Of a stretch of DNA of 64,000 nucleotides, positions 20,888-30,921 are shown piece by piece. The stretch is from Deltaproteobacteria bacterium (lineage in GTDB: Bacteria; Desulfobacterota; Desulfobacteria; Desulfobacterales; SpSt-501). Position 1 is the stretch's first letter, and each line of letters starts with the position of its first letter. Location: positions 1-64,000 of the forward strand of contig JACRCN010000023.1 of assembly GCA_016219005.1 (NCBI GenBank). Reading direction: 5' to 3'. Position numbers and translations under genes: made by a program. Under the pieces are notes generated by a model. That model had not been told where the DNA came from, searched no databases, and worked only from the letters and a program-made list of their open reading frames with translations.

Positions 20888-21892
20888 TTAGGGCAGGCCT
20901 GCCCGGCCGGCGAAGTGACACGCCGCCCAGTGGTGTTCGCGGACTTCGGAAAGCGGTGGCTCCCTTTCTGAACAGAGGCCCTCGGCGTAGTGGCAACGGG
21001 GGTGGAACCGGCAGCCGGTCGGCGGGTCGATGGGGCTGGGGACATCTCCCTTGAGGATGATGCGGCCCGGGCGCTGCAGGGACGGGTCGGGCACCGGCAC
21101 GGCCGAGAGCAGGGCCTGGGAATAGGGATGGAGCGGTTCGCGGTAGAGGTCACGGCTGGGGGCGATCTCGACGATCTTCCCCAGGTACATGACCGCCACG
21201 CGGTCGCTCACGTGCTCGACGACACTCAGGTCGTGGGAGATGAAGAGATAGGTCAGGCCGAACTCGCTCTGGAGGTCTTTGAGCAGGTTGATGACCTGGG
21301 CCTGGATCGAGACGTCCAGGGCCGAGACCGCCTCGTCGCAGACGATCAGTTTGGGCTTGAGGGCAAGAGCCCGCGCCACCCCGATGCGCTGGCGCTGTCC
21401 GCCGGAGAACTGGTGCGGGTAGCGCCGCATGTGCTCCCGGCGCAGTCCCACCACCTCCAGCAGCTCCAGCACCCGCGCCTCCCGCTCCCGGCGGCTCTTC
21501 ACCCCGTGGACCAGCAGCGGCTCGCCGACGATGTGGCTGACGGTTTTGCGGGGGTTAAGGGAGGAGAAAGGGTCCTGGAAGATGATCTGCATCTCCCGGC
21601 GCAGGGCCTGCATGTCATGCTTGGAATATCCCAGGATGCTTAGGCCCTGAAAAAGAACATCACCGGAGGTCGGCTCCTCCAGGCGCAGGATGACCCGGCC
21701 GAAGGTGGTCTTGCCGCAGCCGGATTCCCCCACCAGGCCGAGGGTTTCGCCCCCGCGGATCGCCAGGCTGACTCCGTCCACGGCCTTGACCGCGGCGGTC
21801 TGCTTCATGAACACTCCGCCCCGGATCGGGAAGTGCTTGACGACGTTGCGGGCCTCGAGCAGCGGCCGGGCGTTTGCGCTCGTGTCAGGCAT
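20888..21892 (-). CDS. dppF: Dipeptide/oligopeptide ABC transporter ATP-binding protein (DppF/OppF)
   Basis: 334 aa. Walker A is [11 protein letters not shown], the ABC signature [15 protein letters not shown], and Walker [15 protein letters not shown]. The C-terminal oligopeptide-transporter extension has the Cys-rich '[18 protein letters not shown]', which in this family can hold an Fe-S cluster. It powers import of peptides from the periplasm with DppD. Its start overlaps the end of dppD by 8 bp. It is the last gene of the minus-strand dppA-B-C-D-F operon. Confidence 0.94.
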   Translation of the reverse strand: MPDTSANARPLLEARNVVKHFPIRGGVFMKQTAAVKAVDGVSLAIRGGETLGLVGESGCGKTTFGRVILRLEEPTSGDVLFQGLSILGYSKHDMQALRREMQIIFQDPFSSLNPRKTVSHIVGEPLLVHGVKSRREREARVLELLEVVGLRREHMRRYPHQFSGGQRQRIGVARALALKPKLIVCDEAVSALDVSIQAQVINLLKDLQSEFGLTYLFISHDLSVVEHVSDRVAVMYLGKIVEIAPSRDLYREPLHPYSQALLSAVPVPDPSLQRPGRIILKGDVPSPIDPPTGCRFHPRCHYAEGLCSEREPPLSEVREHHWAACHFAGRAGLP

Positions 21893-22862
21893 ACTTCAGG
21901 CACCTCACGAGGTGGTTGTCGCCGACCGCGACCATTGCGGGCGTGACCTTCCGGCAGTCGTCGAACCCATCCGGGCAGCGGTCACTGAAAAGGCAGCCCT
22001 CCGGCAAGCGCAGCAGGGAGGGCACCACCCCGGGGATGGTCCGCAACCGACGGCCCGGCGCGTCCCGGCCCAGCACCGGGATCGATCCCAGCAGCCCCAC
22101 CGTGTACGGGTTGCGGGGGTCGCCGAAAAGGGTCCGGGCGTCGGCGACCTCCATGACCCGGCCGGCGTACATGACCGCCACGTGCTGGGCCATTTCGGCG
22201 ATGACGCCAAGGTCGTGGGTGATGAAGAGGATCGCGGCCCCGGTCTCGGCCTTGAGCTTGTTCATGAGATCCAGGATCTGCGCCTGGATGGTGACGTCGA
22301 GCGCGGTCGTGGGCTCGTCAGCAATCATCAGCTTCGGGTTGCCGGCAAGCGCCATGGCGATCATCACCCGCTGGCGCATGCCGCCGCTCATCTGGTGCGG
22401 GTAGTCGAACAGCCGCTTTTCCGGCGCCGGAATGCCCACCAGTTTGAACACGTCCATCACGCGCTCCGCAGCCGCCTTGCGCGAAAGCTTATCGTGCAGC
22501 CGCAGGACCTCTGCCACCTGGTCGCCGACCGGGAAGGTCGGGTTGAGGGAAGTCATGGGTTCTTGGAAGATCATGGAGATGCGTTTGCCGCGGATGCGGC
22601 GCATCCGGGCCTCCGATAGCTTGAGGAGGTCTTGCCCTTCGAAGAGAACCTGGCCGCCCACGATTTTTCCGGGCGGCTCCGGGATGAGGCGGATGATGGA
22701 GTGGGCGGTGACGCTCTTGCCGCAGCCGGACTCGCCCACCAGCCCGAGGGTCTGCCCGGCGGGGATCGACAGGCTCACGTCGTCCACCGCCTTGGCCGTG
22801 GTGCCGCGCACCTGGAAGTGGGTCTGGAGATTGCGGATGTCCAGGAGGGTTTCGGCCGCCAT
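21885..22862 (-). CDS. dppD: Dipeptide/oligopeptide ABC transporter ATP-binding protein (DppD/OppD)
   Basis: 325 aa. Walker [13 protein letters not shown], signature [15 protein letters not shown], Walker [15 protein letters not shown]. The C-terminal Opp/Dpp extension contains '[17 protein letters not shown]', the usual Cys quartet. It pairs with DppF to form the heterodimeric ATPase. It lies 4 bp after dppC and overlaps dppF by 8 bp. Confidence 0.94.
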   Translation of the reverse strand: MAAETLLDIRNLQTHFQVRGTTAKAVDDVSLSIPAGQTLGLVGESGCGKSVTAHSIIRLIPEPPGKIVGGQVLFEGQDLLKLSEARMRRIRGKRISMIFQEPMTSLNPTFPVGDQVAEVLRLHDKLSRKAAAERVMDVFKLVGIPAPEKRLFDYPHQMSGGMRQRVMIAMALAGNPKLMIADEPTTALDVTIQAQILDLMNKLKAETGAAILFITHDLGVIAEMAQHVAVMYAGRVMEVADARTLFGDPRNPYTVGLLGSIPVLGRDAPGRRLRTIPGVVPSLLRLPEGCLFSDRCPDGFDDCRKVTPAMVAVGDNHLVRCLKYA

Positions 22863-22866
22863 GGCA

Positions 22867-23748
22867 TCAATCCCTCAGCCGCGGGTCCAGGGCGTCCCGC
22901 AGGCCGTCGCCCAGGAGGTTGAACCCGAGCACGGCACCGAGGATGGCGAGCCCCGGGAAGGTCATGACCCAGGAGGCCCGCAGGATCAGGGCGCGGCTGC
23001 GGGCGATGTCGGCTCCCCACTCGGGCGTGGGCGGCTGGGCCCCCAGCCCCAGGAAGCTCAGGGCCGCGGCGTCCAGAATGGCCGAGGCGAAGCTCAGGGT
23101 GGTCTGCACGATCAGCGGGCCCATGCAGTTCGGCAGGATTGCCACGAAGATGATCCGCAGGTCCCGGGCGCCGATGGCGCGGGCGGCCATGACGTAGTCC
23201 TTTTCGCTCTCTTCCAGAACACTCGCGCGCACGATGCGTGCAAAGCGCGGCACGTAGGTGATGGCGATGGCGAGCATGGCGTTCTGCAGGCTCGGTCCCA
23301 GGTAGGCCACCACCACGATGGCGAGCAGGATGTAGGGAAACGACAGGATGATGTCGATCCCGCGCATGACGATGTCGTCGAGCCGGCCCTTGTAGTAGCC
23401 GGAGATGCTGCCGATGATCGTGCCGAAGCAGAAGGCCAGGCCCACGCTCACCAGCGCCACCAGCAGCGACACCCGGGCGCCGTAGATGATGCGCGAGAGG
23501 ATGTCGCGGCCGAGGTCGTCGGTGCCGAGGATGTTCTTCGTGGAGCCGCCCTCGCTCCAGGCCGGCGGCTTGAGCTGGTCGTAGAGGGCGACGTCGATCG
23601 GGTCGTGCGGGCTGAGGGCCGGGGCGAAAATACCGCAGAGGATGAAGACGATGATGACGACGAGCCCCGCCACGGCGGTCCTGTTCCGCCACAGCTGCGA
23701 GAGCTGGTCGAGCATCGGATGCCGGTCTTCGGGGTGTTTTTGAGCCAT
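22867..23748 (-). CDS. dppC: Dipeptide ABC transporter permease (DppC/OppC)
   Basis: 293 aa. The N-terminal OppC region ends in the family's '[11 protein letters not shown]'-like element, here [24 protein letters not shown]-type permease with about six membrane helices follows. The EAA loop that contacts the ATPases is visible as '[20 protein letters not shown]'. It forms the membrane channel with DppB. It is 25 bp downstream of dppB and 4 bp upstream of dppD. Confidence 0.94.
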   Translation of the reverse strand: MAQKHPEDRHPMLDQLSQLWRNRTAVAGLVVIIVFILCGIFAPALSPHDPIDVALYDQLKPPAWSEGGSTKNILGTDDLGRDILSRIIYGARVSLLVALVSVGLAFCFGTIIGSISGYYKGRLDDIVMRGIDIILSFPYILLAIVVVAYLGPSLQNAMLAIAITYVPRFARIVRASVLEESEKDYVMAARAIGARDLRIIFVAILPNCMGPLIVQTTLSFASAILDAAALSFLGLGAQPPTPEWGADIARSRALILRASWVMTFPGLAILGAVLGFNLLGDGLRDALDPRLRD

Positions 23749-23773
23749 CGGGTCTCCGGCGTCCCTTTGAATC

Positions 23774-24778
23774 CTACTTAATACTGATCCGCGGATTGAT
23801 CAGGGCATACAGCACGTCGACACCCAGGTTGATGATGACGAACAGCCCGGCGATGAAAAGGGTTCCGTTCTGGATCACCATGTAATCGCGTTGCATCACG
23901 GCGTCGTACATCCACTTGCCGACCCCCGGCCAGGCAAAGATGGTCTCGGTCAGGATGGCGCCGCCCAGCAGCACGCCGAACTGCAGTCCGATGGTAGTGA
24001 CCACCGGGATCAGGGCGTTGCGCAGGGCGTGTTTGAAGATCACCTTGAACTGGGACAGGCCCTTGGCCTTGGCGGTCTTGATGTAGTCCTGGCGCAGCAC
24101 CTCCAGCATGGAGGAGCGGGTCATGCGCGCCACGATGGCGGTTGGGATCGTGGAAAGCGTGAAGGCCGGCATGATGAGGTGCCAGAGCGCATCCCTCAGA
24201 GCCGGTCCGTTTTTCGTGATGACGGCATCCAGAATGTAGAAGTTGGTGACGACCTCGAGATCCACGCCCACGCTCAGCCGTCCGGAGATGGGGAGCCATC
24301 CCAGGTTTACGGAAAAGATCAGCATGAACACCAGGCCCAGCCAGAAGATGGGCATGCTGACTCCCGCCAGGGCGCCCAGCATGCTCAGATAGTCGAAGGC
24401 GGAGTACTGCTTGGTGGCGGAGATGATGCCGAAGATCATGCCCAGGGTGCAGCTGATCATCAGGGCCGTGACGGACAGCTCGATGGTGGCCGGAAAGCGC
24501 TGCCGGATCTCAACCCAGACCTTCTGGCGGGTCCAGATGGTCTCGCCCAAATCCAGCGTGACCAGGCGTTTGAGGAACAAGCCATATTGGACGTAAAGGG
24601 GTTTGTTCAGGCCCAGGTGCTCCCTTAAGTTTTTCAGGGCTTCGTCCGAGGCGCGCTCGCCCAGCAGGAGCTCGGCGGGATCCCCGGGGGTGAGGTGGAG
24701 CATGAAGAAAATAATGATCGACACCCCCAGGAGGGTCGGGATGAGGATCAGGATCCGTCGCAGAATATAGGCGGCCAT
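23774..24778 (-). CDS. dppB: Dipeptide ABC transporter permease (DppB/OppB)
   Basis: 334 aa with six or seven membrane helices. OppB N-terminal signature: helix 1 'RRILILIPTLLGVSIIIFF', then 'MLHLTPGDPAELLLGE' and 'LGLNKPLYVQY'. The EAA loop reads KTAKAKGLSQFKVIFKHALR. It partners DppC in the inner membrane. It is 102 bp after the binding-protein gene, with an 11-bp hairpin in between. Confidence 0.94.
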   Translation of the reverse strand: MAAYILRRILILIPTLLGVSIIIFFMLHLTPGDPAELLLGERASDEALKNLREHLGLNKPLYVQYGLFLKRLVTLDLGETIWTRQKVWVEIRQRFPATIELSVTALMISCTLGMIFGIISATKQYSAFDYLSMLGALAGVSMPIFWLGLVFMLIFSVNLGWLPISGRLSVGVDLEVVTNFYILDAVITKNGPALRDALWHLIMPAFTLSTIPTAIVARMTRSSMLEVLRQDYIKTAKAKGLSQFKVIFKHALRNALIPVVTTIGLQFGVLLGGAILTETIFAWPGVGKWMYDAVMQRDYMVIQNGTLFIAGLFVIINLGVDVLYALINPRISIK

Positions 24779-24825
24779 GAGGTGATAAAAGCCTTCGAGG
24801 GTTCCAGGCGTCCAGGGGGCCAGGG

Positions 24826-24861
24826 CAGGTGGAAAGGGATGATGAAGTCTCTTTCCACCTG
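24826..24861 (-). terminator. Intercistronic hairpin between dppA and dppB
   Basis: A perfect 11-bp inverted repeat (CAGGTGGAAAG / CTTTCCACCTG, 14-base loop) lies between the binding protein and the permease genes. There is no T-run after it on the minus strand, so it more likely stabilises the dppA message or attenuates read-through. Confidence 0.45.
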
Positions 24862-24880
24862 AACCCTTTAACCCTTTATC

Positions 24881-26491
24881 CTATTTTTCCAGCCACACGT
24901 TCTTCAGGCGGATCGAGGCCGTGGGGTGAAGTTTGAAGTCCTGCACGTTCTTCAGCAGCGGCCAGGTCTGGGTGCTGTGTGCGACCGGTATCACGGGCAT
25001 CTCGTCGTACATGAGCTGCTGGGCTTTCTTGTAGATCTCGGCGCGCTTGGCCTGGTCGGTGGTCTGCCGGCCCTGCTCCATCAGGCTGTGATATTCCGAG
25101 TTCTGCCACTGGGTGCGGACGGAGCTGGAGGCCATGCCGTCGTACAGCACCGCCAGGAAGTTGTCCGGGTCGCCGTTGTCGCCGGTCCAGCCGAGCTGGA
25201 AGAGGTCCATGTCCGGCGGTTGCTCGCGCTGCCGCTTGAGGTAGGTGCCCCACTCGAAGCTGACGATCCGGGCCCGGATGCCGACCTTGGCGAGATCCGC
25301 CACCATGGCCACCCCCACCTTCAACCCCTCGGGGTTGTACGGCCGGGCCACGGGCATGCACCACAGGGTGATTTCGTCCAGCCCCTTGCCCTCCGGGAAA
25401 CCGGCCTCGGCCAGCAGGGCCTTGGCCTTGTCGAGGCTGTATTCGACCTGCGGCACGGCGTCGTTGTAGCCCCACATGATGGGCGGGATGTGGTTCTTGG
25501 CGAGCTGACCCTGGCCCTGGTAGATGTTGTCCACGATGGCCTTGCGGTTGATGGCCTGGGCCACGGCCTTGCGCAGCTTGGTGTTGCTCTTCCACGGCTC
25601 CTTGGTGTGGTTGAAGCTGAGATAACCGATGTTCATGCCCGGCTGTGAGATGAGCTTCATGCCCGGGTCCTTCTGGGCGAGCGGAATGTCGGCGGCGTTC
25701 GGGAACTGGCAGATGTGGATGTTGCCGGTCTTCAGTTCGAGGAAGCGCACCGAGTTTTCGGGGATGGCGCGGAAGACCGCCTTGTCGAGATAGGGCCCGG
25801 CCTTCTTGTCCCAGTACTCGGTATTCTTCTCAAGCAGGATCTGGTCGTCCTTCACCCACTTCACGAACTTGAACGGGCCGGTGCCCACGGGGTTGCGCAC
25901 GAACTCCTTGGGGTTTTTCAGGAAGGCCGTCGGGCTGATGATGTCCGCGAAGTCCATGCCCAGGTTGGCCAGGAAAGGCGCGTCCACCCGTTTCAGCTTG
26001 AAGACCACGGTGTGCTCGTCTGCGGCTTCGATGGACTCGACGGTCTTATCCATTTCCATCGACACCCAGTATTCGGGCGGGCGCTCCTGGGCCGGGATCT
26101 CCCAGGCCTTGCCGGAGAACTTGAGTTTGGGCTCCTTCATCTGGCGGCCCAGGGAGAAGACCACCGCATTGGCGTTGAAAGGGGTGCCGTCGTGAAACTT
26201 GACGCCTTTGCGCAGTTTGAAGGTGTAGGTCTTGCCGTCGGGGGCGATGGTCCAGGACTCGGCCAGACCCGGCTCCAGGGCGGTGGACTCGTCCTTGTAT
26301 TCCACCAAGGCTTCCAGAACATTATCGCAGATCATGAAGGAGTTGCCATCGGTCTCGTAGGCCGGGTCGAGGCCGACACTGTCGCCGCCGCGGCCGAAGA
26401 TCAGGGTCCCCCCGGGTTTGGGTGCCGCCAAAACCGCCCCGGCGCACACCACCGCCAATACCGCCAGACACAACAGGGTCTTTTTCAGCAT
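24881..26491 (-). CDS. dppA: Peptide ABC transporter substrate-binding protein (DppA/OppA family)
   Basis: 536 aa, usual length for family 5 solute-binding proteins. Signal peptide MLKKTLLCLAVLAVVCAGAV with cleavage after VLA; no lipobox, so probably soluble in the periplasm. The mature start PGGTLIFGRGGDSVGLDPAY and the segment 'LRKGVKFHDGTPFNANAVVF' are typical. It resembles the binding protein at 41256-42824 throughout (both have RGGDSV near the mature N-terminus and WGTYL/WGAYL-type motifs), so the two operons are paralogous. AAGGAGG precedes the ATG. Confidence 0.95.
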   Translation of the reverse strand: MLKKTLLCLAVLAVVCAGAVLAAPKPGGTLIFGRGGDSVGLDPAYETDGNSFMICDNVLEALVEYKDESTALEPGLAESWTIAPDGKTYTFKLRKGVKFHDGTPFNANAVVFSLGRQMKEPKLKFSGKAWEIPAQERPPEYWVSMEMDKTVESIEAADEHTVVFKLKRVDAPFLANLGMDFADIISPTAFLKNPKEFVRNPVGTGPFKFVKWVKDDQILLEKNTEYWDKKAGPYLDKAVFRAIPENSVRFLELKTGNIHICQFPNAADIPLAQKDPGMKLISQPGMNIGYLSFNHTKEPWKSNTKLRKAVAQAINRKAIVDNIYQGQGQLAKNHIPPIMWGYNDAVPQVEYSLDKAKALLAEAGFPEGKGLDEITLWCMPVARPYNPEGLKVGVAMVADLAKVGIRARIVSFEWGTYLKRQREQPPDMDLFQLGWTGDNGDPDNFLAVLYDGMASSSVRTQWQNSEYHSLMEQGRQTTDQAKRAEIYKKAQQLMYDEMPVIPVAHSTQTWPLLKNVQDFKLHPTASIRLKNVWLEK

Positions 26492-26643
26492 ACATCCTCC
26501 TTAATGGGTTAGGGGTGGGAAGGTATACTCGCCGCTGTTCCGAATCGGTGGGGCACTCGCCCGATTCAATCTTGATGGACTCGTAAACCGCCCGGCATGC
26601 AGGCCGAAGCCACTCCCACACCGGATCGTCTGAATCCCAGCCT

Positions 26644-27741
26644 TCACTTACTAGACCCCCGCAGAGTTGTCAAAGCCGTCTCCCGGAAGAACTCGTCCAG
26701 GATGCGATGCACCTCGAACAGGCTGTCGAGATTGATGTGCTCCTCCGGGGAGTGGGCACTGTTGTCGCCATCGGGTCCCCAGACGATCCCCGGGATGCCG
26801 AACGCGGAGAGGAAGCGCGCATCGCTCGCCCCGTGCTCGCAGCCGACCTCGGGCCGGCCGGCGATCTCGAGCAGCCGCTCGAGCTGCGGCGTGTGGCCGC
26901 TCTGGAAAAGCGGTTCCGTTTCGACCACCTCGACCTCGCCCCGGATGTCCCGGCGGATGGCCGCGACCACCGCGTCCATGTCGTCGTTTTCGGTGTAGCG
27001 GATGTCAAAGAGCGCCTCGGCGTAGTCGGGCACCTGGTTGACGGCCTTGCCCGCCTGGATGCGACTGAAGTTGAGGGTGCGGTGCCAGTGGTCCGGTGCT
27101 GTGGCCGCGAAGTGCGCCTTGAGAGCGAAATAGTCGGCGATGAGCCCCTCGATGGCGTTCTCCCCCATCCAGGGCCGCGCGCCGTGGGCGGTCTTGCCCC
27201 GCGCGATGAGCTTCAGGCGCAAAATCCCCTTTTCCTTCACCACGATTTTTTTGCGGTTGCCGCCGTCGAGGGCGATGGCGAAATCGGACCGGAGTTGGGC
27301 GAGGGCCGCCCGGGCGCCGTTCTGACCCCCAATCTCCTCGTCGCCGGAGATCAGGATGCCGAAGGGCAGGTCGGCCTGGGTCTTCCCCGCCGCCCGCAAA
27401 CGCGCGATCCAATCCGCCAGCAGCACGAGCGACAGCGCGGCGGCGTACTTGTCGTCGATGCTGCCCCGGCCGAAGAGCCGCCCGTTTTCCACCCGCGGCT
27501 CGAACAGCGCATCGGGCGCATCCACCACGTCGATGTGGGACATGAGCAGCACCGGCGCGGTGCCGTCCGGCCTCAGGACCAGGATGGTCGGGATACCCTT
27601 CTGGTCGAAGCGGCGGAAGCCGATGCCGTGGCGCACCAGATAGGATTCGATGAAGGCGGTGCAGTTCTGGATTTCATCGGGCCGGGAGTGCATGGACTTG
27701 AAACGGATGAGCTCGCTGGTGAGTTCGACGATGGGTTGCAC
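26644..27741 (-). CDS. M20-family metallopeptidase / amidohydrolase (ArgE/DapE/ACY1/CPG2)
   Basis: 365 aa from GTG 27741 (AAAGGAG nine bases upstream); ATG 27777 is an alternative start. The di-zinc M20 ligands are visible: His-x-Asp in LLMSHIDVVDAPD, Asp in GRGSIDDKYAA, the Glu pair in SGDEEIGGQNGA, and a distal His in NSAHSPEEHINLDSL. No signal peptide is seen, so it should cleave imported dipeptides or N-acyl amino acids in the cytoplasm. It lies 152 bp upstream of dppA on the same strand, which links it to the peptide importer. Confidence 0.92.
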   Translation of the reverse strand: MQPIVELTSELIRFKSMHSRPDEIQNCTAFIESYLVRHGIGFRRFDQKGIPTILVLRPDGTAPVLLMSHIDVVDAPDALFEPRVENGRLFGRGSIDDKYAAALSLVLLADWIARLRAAGKTQADLPFGILISGDEEIGGQNGARAALAQLRSDFAIALDGGNRKKIVVKEKGILRLKLIARGKTAHGARPWMGENAIEGLIADYFALKAHFAATAPDHWHRTLNFSRIQAGKAVNQVPDYAEALFDIRYTENDDMDAVVAAIRRDIRGEVEVVETEPLFQSGHTPQLERLLEIAGRPEVGCEHGASDARFLSAFGIPGIVWGPDGDNSAHSPEEHINLDSLFEVHRILDEFFRETALTTLRGSSK

Positions 27742-27831
27742 GCGAAGAGGCTCCTTTCCATGTTCAACGGTTTGCATAGTCGTCCTTAGTGTGCGGGGGC
27801 TGAAGGTTCGGCCGCGCCGGTAACTACTCAT

Positions 27832-27994
27832 GTCTCAGGGTTCAGGGATCCACGGGGACAGGCGCCATAATCCTCGACCTCCTCCGGCATGTAAGAATCG
27901 TGCCGCCGGCGTCCAGGCTCCGGCAACTGCTTCTTTCCCGAACTCCGAACCTTTTCGCCACCTGGGTAGTTACCAGCGATGAGCGATGACCGTT
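27832..27994. other. Intergenic spacer with long-range inverted repeat
   Basis: GGTAACTAC at 27819-27827 and its complement GTAGTTACC at 27966-27974 bracket this gap between the M20 peptidase and the third usp gene. The inside looks like degenerate repetitive DNA with no coding signal. It may be another dispersed-repeat family, but I see only one clear copy. Confidence 0.4.
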
Positions 27995-28891
27995 TCAGCC
28001 GCCGTTGCTGCGCCGTTCCGGAGGGATCAGCAGAGTCGGGAAAAACGATTTTTCGGCGATGTGGCGCGGTGTGCTTCCGATGACGCGTTCCACCCAGTTC
28101 GTCTTGGCGGACGAGCCCAGCACGGACAGCGTTGCCTGACACTCCCGCAGGGCTTTTTCGATTTCTTCCTTCGGATCGCCCACGTAAACATGCGACCGGG
28201 CGGGAATCCCCGCCGACTCGAACCGGGCGCAGACTTCCTCCAGCCGCTGTTTGGCGTCTTTGCGGGCCTTCTGGGCTTGCATGGCCGACGAGCCTTCGAT
28301 GCTCCCCTGGTCGACCACGTGCACGACGCGGACTTCCTGAATGAGCGGCTTCATGTTTATGAGGAAGTCCACGGCTCGCATGCTTGCAGGCGACCAGTCG
28401 GTGGCCAGCAGCGGCCGGTCGAAGGGCTTGCCCATGGCAAACGGGAGCTCGGGCGCCGGTTTGTACACCAGGACGGGGACGGACAGTCTGCGGATGAGCT
28501 CCGTGACCGTCGACCCCGAATAAAATTGCTCCAGCGTCGATTTTTGCGAGCGCCCGATCACCACCAGGTCGGCCTCCTCTTTTTGAACGGCCTTGGCGAC
28601 TTCGGCCGCCAGGCTGCCGATCTGGATGTACACGCCCACCTCCATGCCCTGCACGAAAAGCCGTTCGGCCCAGTCGATGAAGCGGATGTTGGCCGCTTCT
28701 TTCTGTCGAATGGCCTCGTCCCTTTTGAACCCGACACCGCGCTGCATGGCCACCTTGTCCCGCTCGATTACATAGAGAAAGACGATGTGTTCCAGAAAGG
28801 CCTTCCGCAGGCTGAGCAGGGTCTCCAGCGCGTCGTAGCCAAGCTCTTCGAATTTGGTCACAAACAACAGTTTTTTGATCCGCATGTCCAT
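27995..28891 (-). CDS. Universal stress protein with tandem UspA domains
   Basis: 298 aa from ATG 28891 (ATG 28885 also possible); the ORF could extend upstream, but homology to UspA begins at MRIKKLLFVTKF. Two UspA domains are seen. The first has the loop IGRSQKSTLEQFYSGSTVTEL. The second starts PLLATDWSPASMRAVDFL and has LGSSAKTNWVERVIGSTPRH. The loops are less canonical than in the usp genes at 19-20.5 kb. It ends a block of signalling genes on the minus strand, 37 bp after a stand-alone receiver protein. Confidence 0.88.
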   Translation of the reverse strand: MDMRIKKLLFVTKFEELGYDALETLLSLRKAFLEHIVFLYVIERDKVAMQRGVGFKRDEAIRQKEAANIRFIDWAERLFVQGMEVGVYIQIGSLAAEVAKAVQKEEADLVVIGRSQKSTLEQFYSGSTVTELIRRLSVPVLVYKPAPELPFAMGKPFDRPLLATDWSPASMRAVDFLINMKPLIQEVRVVHVVDQGSIEGSSAMQAQKARKDAKQRLEEVCARFESAGIPARSHVYVGDPKEEIEKALRECQATLSVLGSSAKTNWVERVIGSTPRHIAEKSFFPTLLIPPERRSNGG

Positions 28892-28928
28892 GGGACAATC
28901 ACTTTCATGATAGGTCGCCCGGGTGCCG

Positions 28929-29321
28929 TCACCCGATGGCTTTCTTGATATGGTCGGCCAGGACATCCGCCTCCACCGGCTTTTCAAGGTAGAATTCGGG
29001 CTCCGGCACCGGGGTCCCGCCGAACTCCGTCAGCGCCTGCTGCGAGCGCAGAAACGCCTTTTGGGTAATGCCGGACACGATCAGCACCTTGACGTTCTTG
29101 AGCTCCGCGTGGGTCTTCAGCTTGCGATACAGCCGGATTCCGCTCTGCCGAGGCATGAGCACGTCCAGGATCACCAGGTCCGGCTGCTCGGCCCGGATCA
29201 TCTGCAGGCCATCCTCTCCGTTTTCGGCCTCGAGCGGCTCGTAGCCGTTTTCTTCGAGCACGGTGGTGTTGAACAGTCTCACGTCCGGGTCGTCATCCAC
29301 GACCAGCACTCTTTTGCCCAT
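28929..29321 (-). CDS. Single-domain response regulator (receiver only)
   Basis: 130 aa from ATG 29321, chosen because GGGAGG precedes it; the open frame extends to 29570 but that part is not receiver-like. The acidic pair D10/D11 (VLVVDDDPD), phospho-acceptor D53 (LVILDVLMPRQSG) and conserved Lys (YLEKPVEADVLADHI) are present. There is no output domain, so it works by protein contact or as a phosphate shuttle. It lies 40 bp after the receiver-kinase gene at 29362-30903, a probable partner. Confidence 0.92.
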   Translation of the reverse strand: MGKRVLVVDDDPDVRLFNTTVLEENGYEPLEAENGEDGLQMIRAEQPDLVILDVLMPRQSGIRLYRKLKTHAELKNVKVLIVSGITQKAFLRSQQALTEFGGTPVPEPEFYLEKPVEADVLADHIKKAIG

Positions 29322-29361
29322 CTCAAACCTCCCTTGCGGCGAGTTCTCACGCCGCTGCATT

Positions 29362-30903
29362 CTACCCTGCCCGGGGTAGTCCGTTCGTCCGGGCCTGCGT
29401 CCGGTAAGGCAGGCGCATGCTGAACGTGGTGCCCTCCCCCAGGCGGGATGCGACCTCGATACGGCCGCCGTGTTCTTCCACCAGCTTGCGGGTGACGAGC
29501 AGCCCCAAGCCGGTCCCCCGGTGGCCTTTGGTGCTGAAAAACGAGCTGAAAAGCTTGCGCTGAACCTCATCGCTCATGCCGGCCCCGTTGTCGCTGACGT
29601 CGAACCGGATCGTCTGACCGGGCTCGGCGCAGGTTCGCACCCGCACCTGCCAGCTCTTGCCGGTGCCTTCGTCGAACAGACAGGCGTCCAGGGCGTTGGA
29701 CACGAAATTCAGCAGTGCAGTGTGAACGGTGTGGGGGTCCATGAGAACCCGGCCGATCGCCGGATCGAATTCCCGGACGATCTCGGCCCGTTCCTGATGC
29801 GCCCGTTCCCGCACGAGGTCGCAGACCTCCGCGGCGATCTCGTTCGGGGCGCACTCCTGGTATTCGGGCTCCCTTTCCTTGGAATAGGAGAGCAGGTCCA
29901 TCACCAGGTTGGCCGTCCGGTCGATGCTGCGCTTGATCATGTCCCAGCCCTTTTGCAGCTTCTGGGAGTCGCCTTTGGCGATTCCGACATCGACGAGATA
30001 GCTCCCGCCCTTCAGCCCGTGCAAGACGTTCTTGATCCCGTGCGCCAGCCCCGCGACCGTCTGGCCGATGGCGGCCAGGCGCTCCGACCGGACCAGCTCC
30101 AGCTGCAGCCCCTTGATTTCACGCAGATCCTGAATGAAGGCCACGACCCCCAGCTTCCTGCCGCGTTCGTTGAGGATGCTGCCCGAGAACCGGACCGGAA
30201 TGCGCTCGCCGGTCCTGGACACAAGCTCCGTTTCAGTCCATGGCCAGTCCTTCCGGTCCTCGGCGGATGTCATCGCCTGCAGGAACGAGGCCGTCATGTT
30301 TTCGGGCAGGAGTTCGGGCAGGCGGAGCTTGTGGACGACGTCCTCCTGCGGGTACCCGAAGATGTTTTCCGCCCCCGGGTTGAATACCACGATCCCGAGG
30401 TGCTCGTCCGTGGCCACGATCCCGTCGTTGGAACTGCGGATCACCCGGCCCAGGAAGTTGCTCCGCCGCCGCAGCTCCCGGGTGGCTGATTCGATTTTGT
30501 GTTCAAGGTCGTGGGTGTGTTCCTTCAGCCGCCGCTTGATGTCGATCTTGTCTTCGGCCCGTTTGAGGGCAATCGACATCGCCTCGTCCCGGACGGGCTT
30601 GTTGATGAAGTCCGAGGCCCCGAACTGCAGCGCTTCGACGGCGCTGTCGATATCCCCATGACCGGTGATGATGACGACCTCGCTGTCCGGGTCCCGGGCT
30701 TTGATGTGTTTCAGGACCTCGATGCCGTCCATGCCGGGCATTTTGATGTCCGTGATCACGATATCCGCCCGCTGCGCTTCGAAGGCCGCGATGCCTTCAG
30801 GCCCGCTGCGGGCGCAGGCGACAGCATATCCGTCCGCCTCGAGGGAACGGCAGAGCACTCTCAGGATATCGGGTTCGTCGTCGATGAGCAGGATGCGGGT
30901 CAT
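29362..30903 (-). CDS. Hybrid receiver-PAS-histidine kinase
   Basis: 513 aa with no membrane segment. Residues 1-120 are a receiver (phospho-acceptor D52 in VITDIKMPGMDG; K102 in FINKPV). A coiled linker follows (~120-150). A PAS domain spans ~150-265 (SSNDGIVATDEHLGIVVFNP, VVAFIQDLREI). The NtrB-like dimerisation box has H288 (GLAHGIKNVLHGLKGG), and a HATPase domain ends the protein (NALDACLFDE, DNGAGMS, GHRGTGLGLLVTRK). An N-terminal receiver suggests it is controlled by another kinase, probably the one encoded just upstream (30922-33441, 18 bp away). Confidence 0.93.
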   Translation of the reverse strand: MTRILLIDDEPDILRVLCRSLEADGYAVACARSGPEGIAAFEAQRADIVITDIKMPGMDGIEVLKHIKARDPDSEVVIITGHGDIDSAVEALQFGASDFINKPVRDEAMSIALKRAEDKIDIKRRLKEHTHDLEHKIESATRELRRRSNFLGRVIRSSNDGIVATDEHLGIVVFNPGAENIFGYPQEDVVHKLRLPELLPENMTASFLQAMTSAEDRKDWPWTETELVSRTGERIPVRFSGSILNERGRKLGVVAFIQDLREIKGLQLELVRSERLAAIGQTVAGLAHGIKNVLHGLKGGSYLVDVGIAKGDSQKLQKGWDMIKRSIDRTANLVMDLLSYSKEREPEYQECAPNEIAAEVCDLVRERAHQERAEIVREFDPAIGRVLMDPHTVHTALLNFVSNALDACLFDEGTGKSWQVRVRTCAEPGQTIRFDVSDNGAGMSDEVQRKLFSSFFSTKGHRGTGLGLLVTRKLVEEHGGRIEVASRLGEGTTFSMRLPYRTQARTNGLPRAG

Positions 30904-30921
30904 GGTGAAGCCGATAATCCT

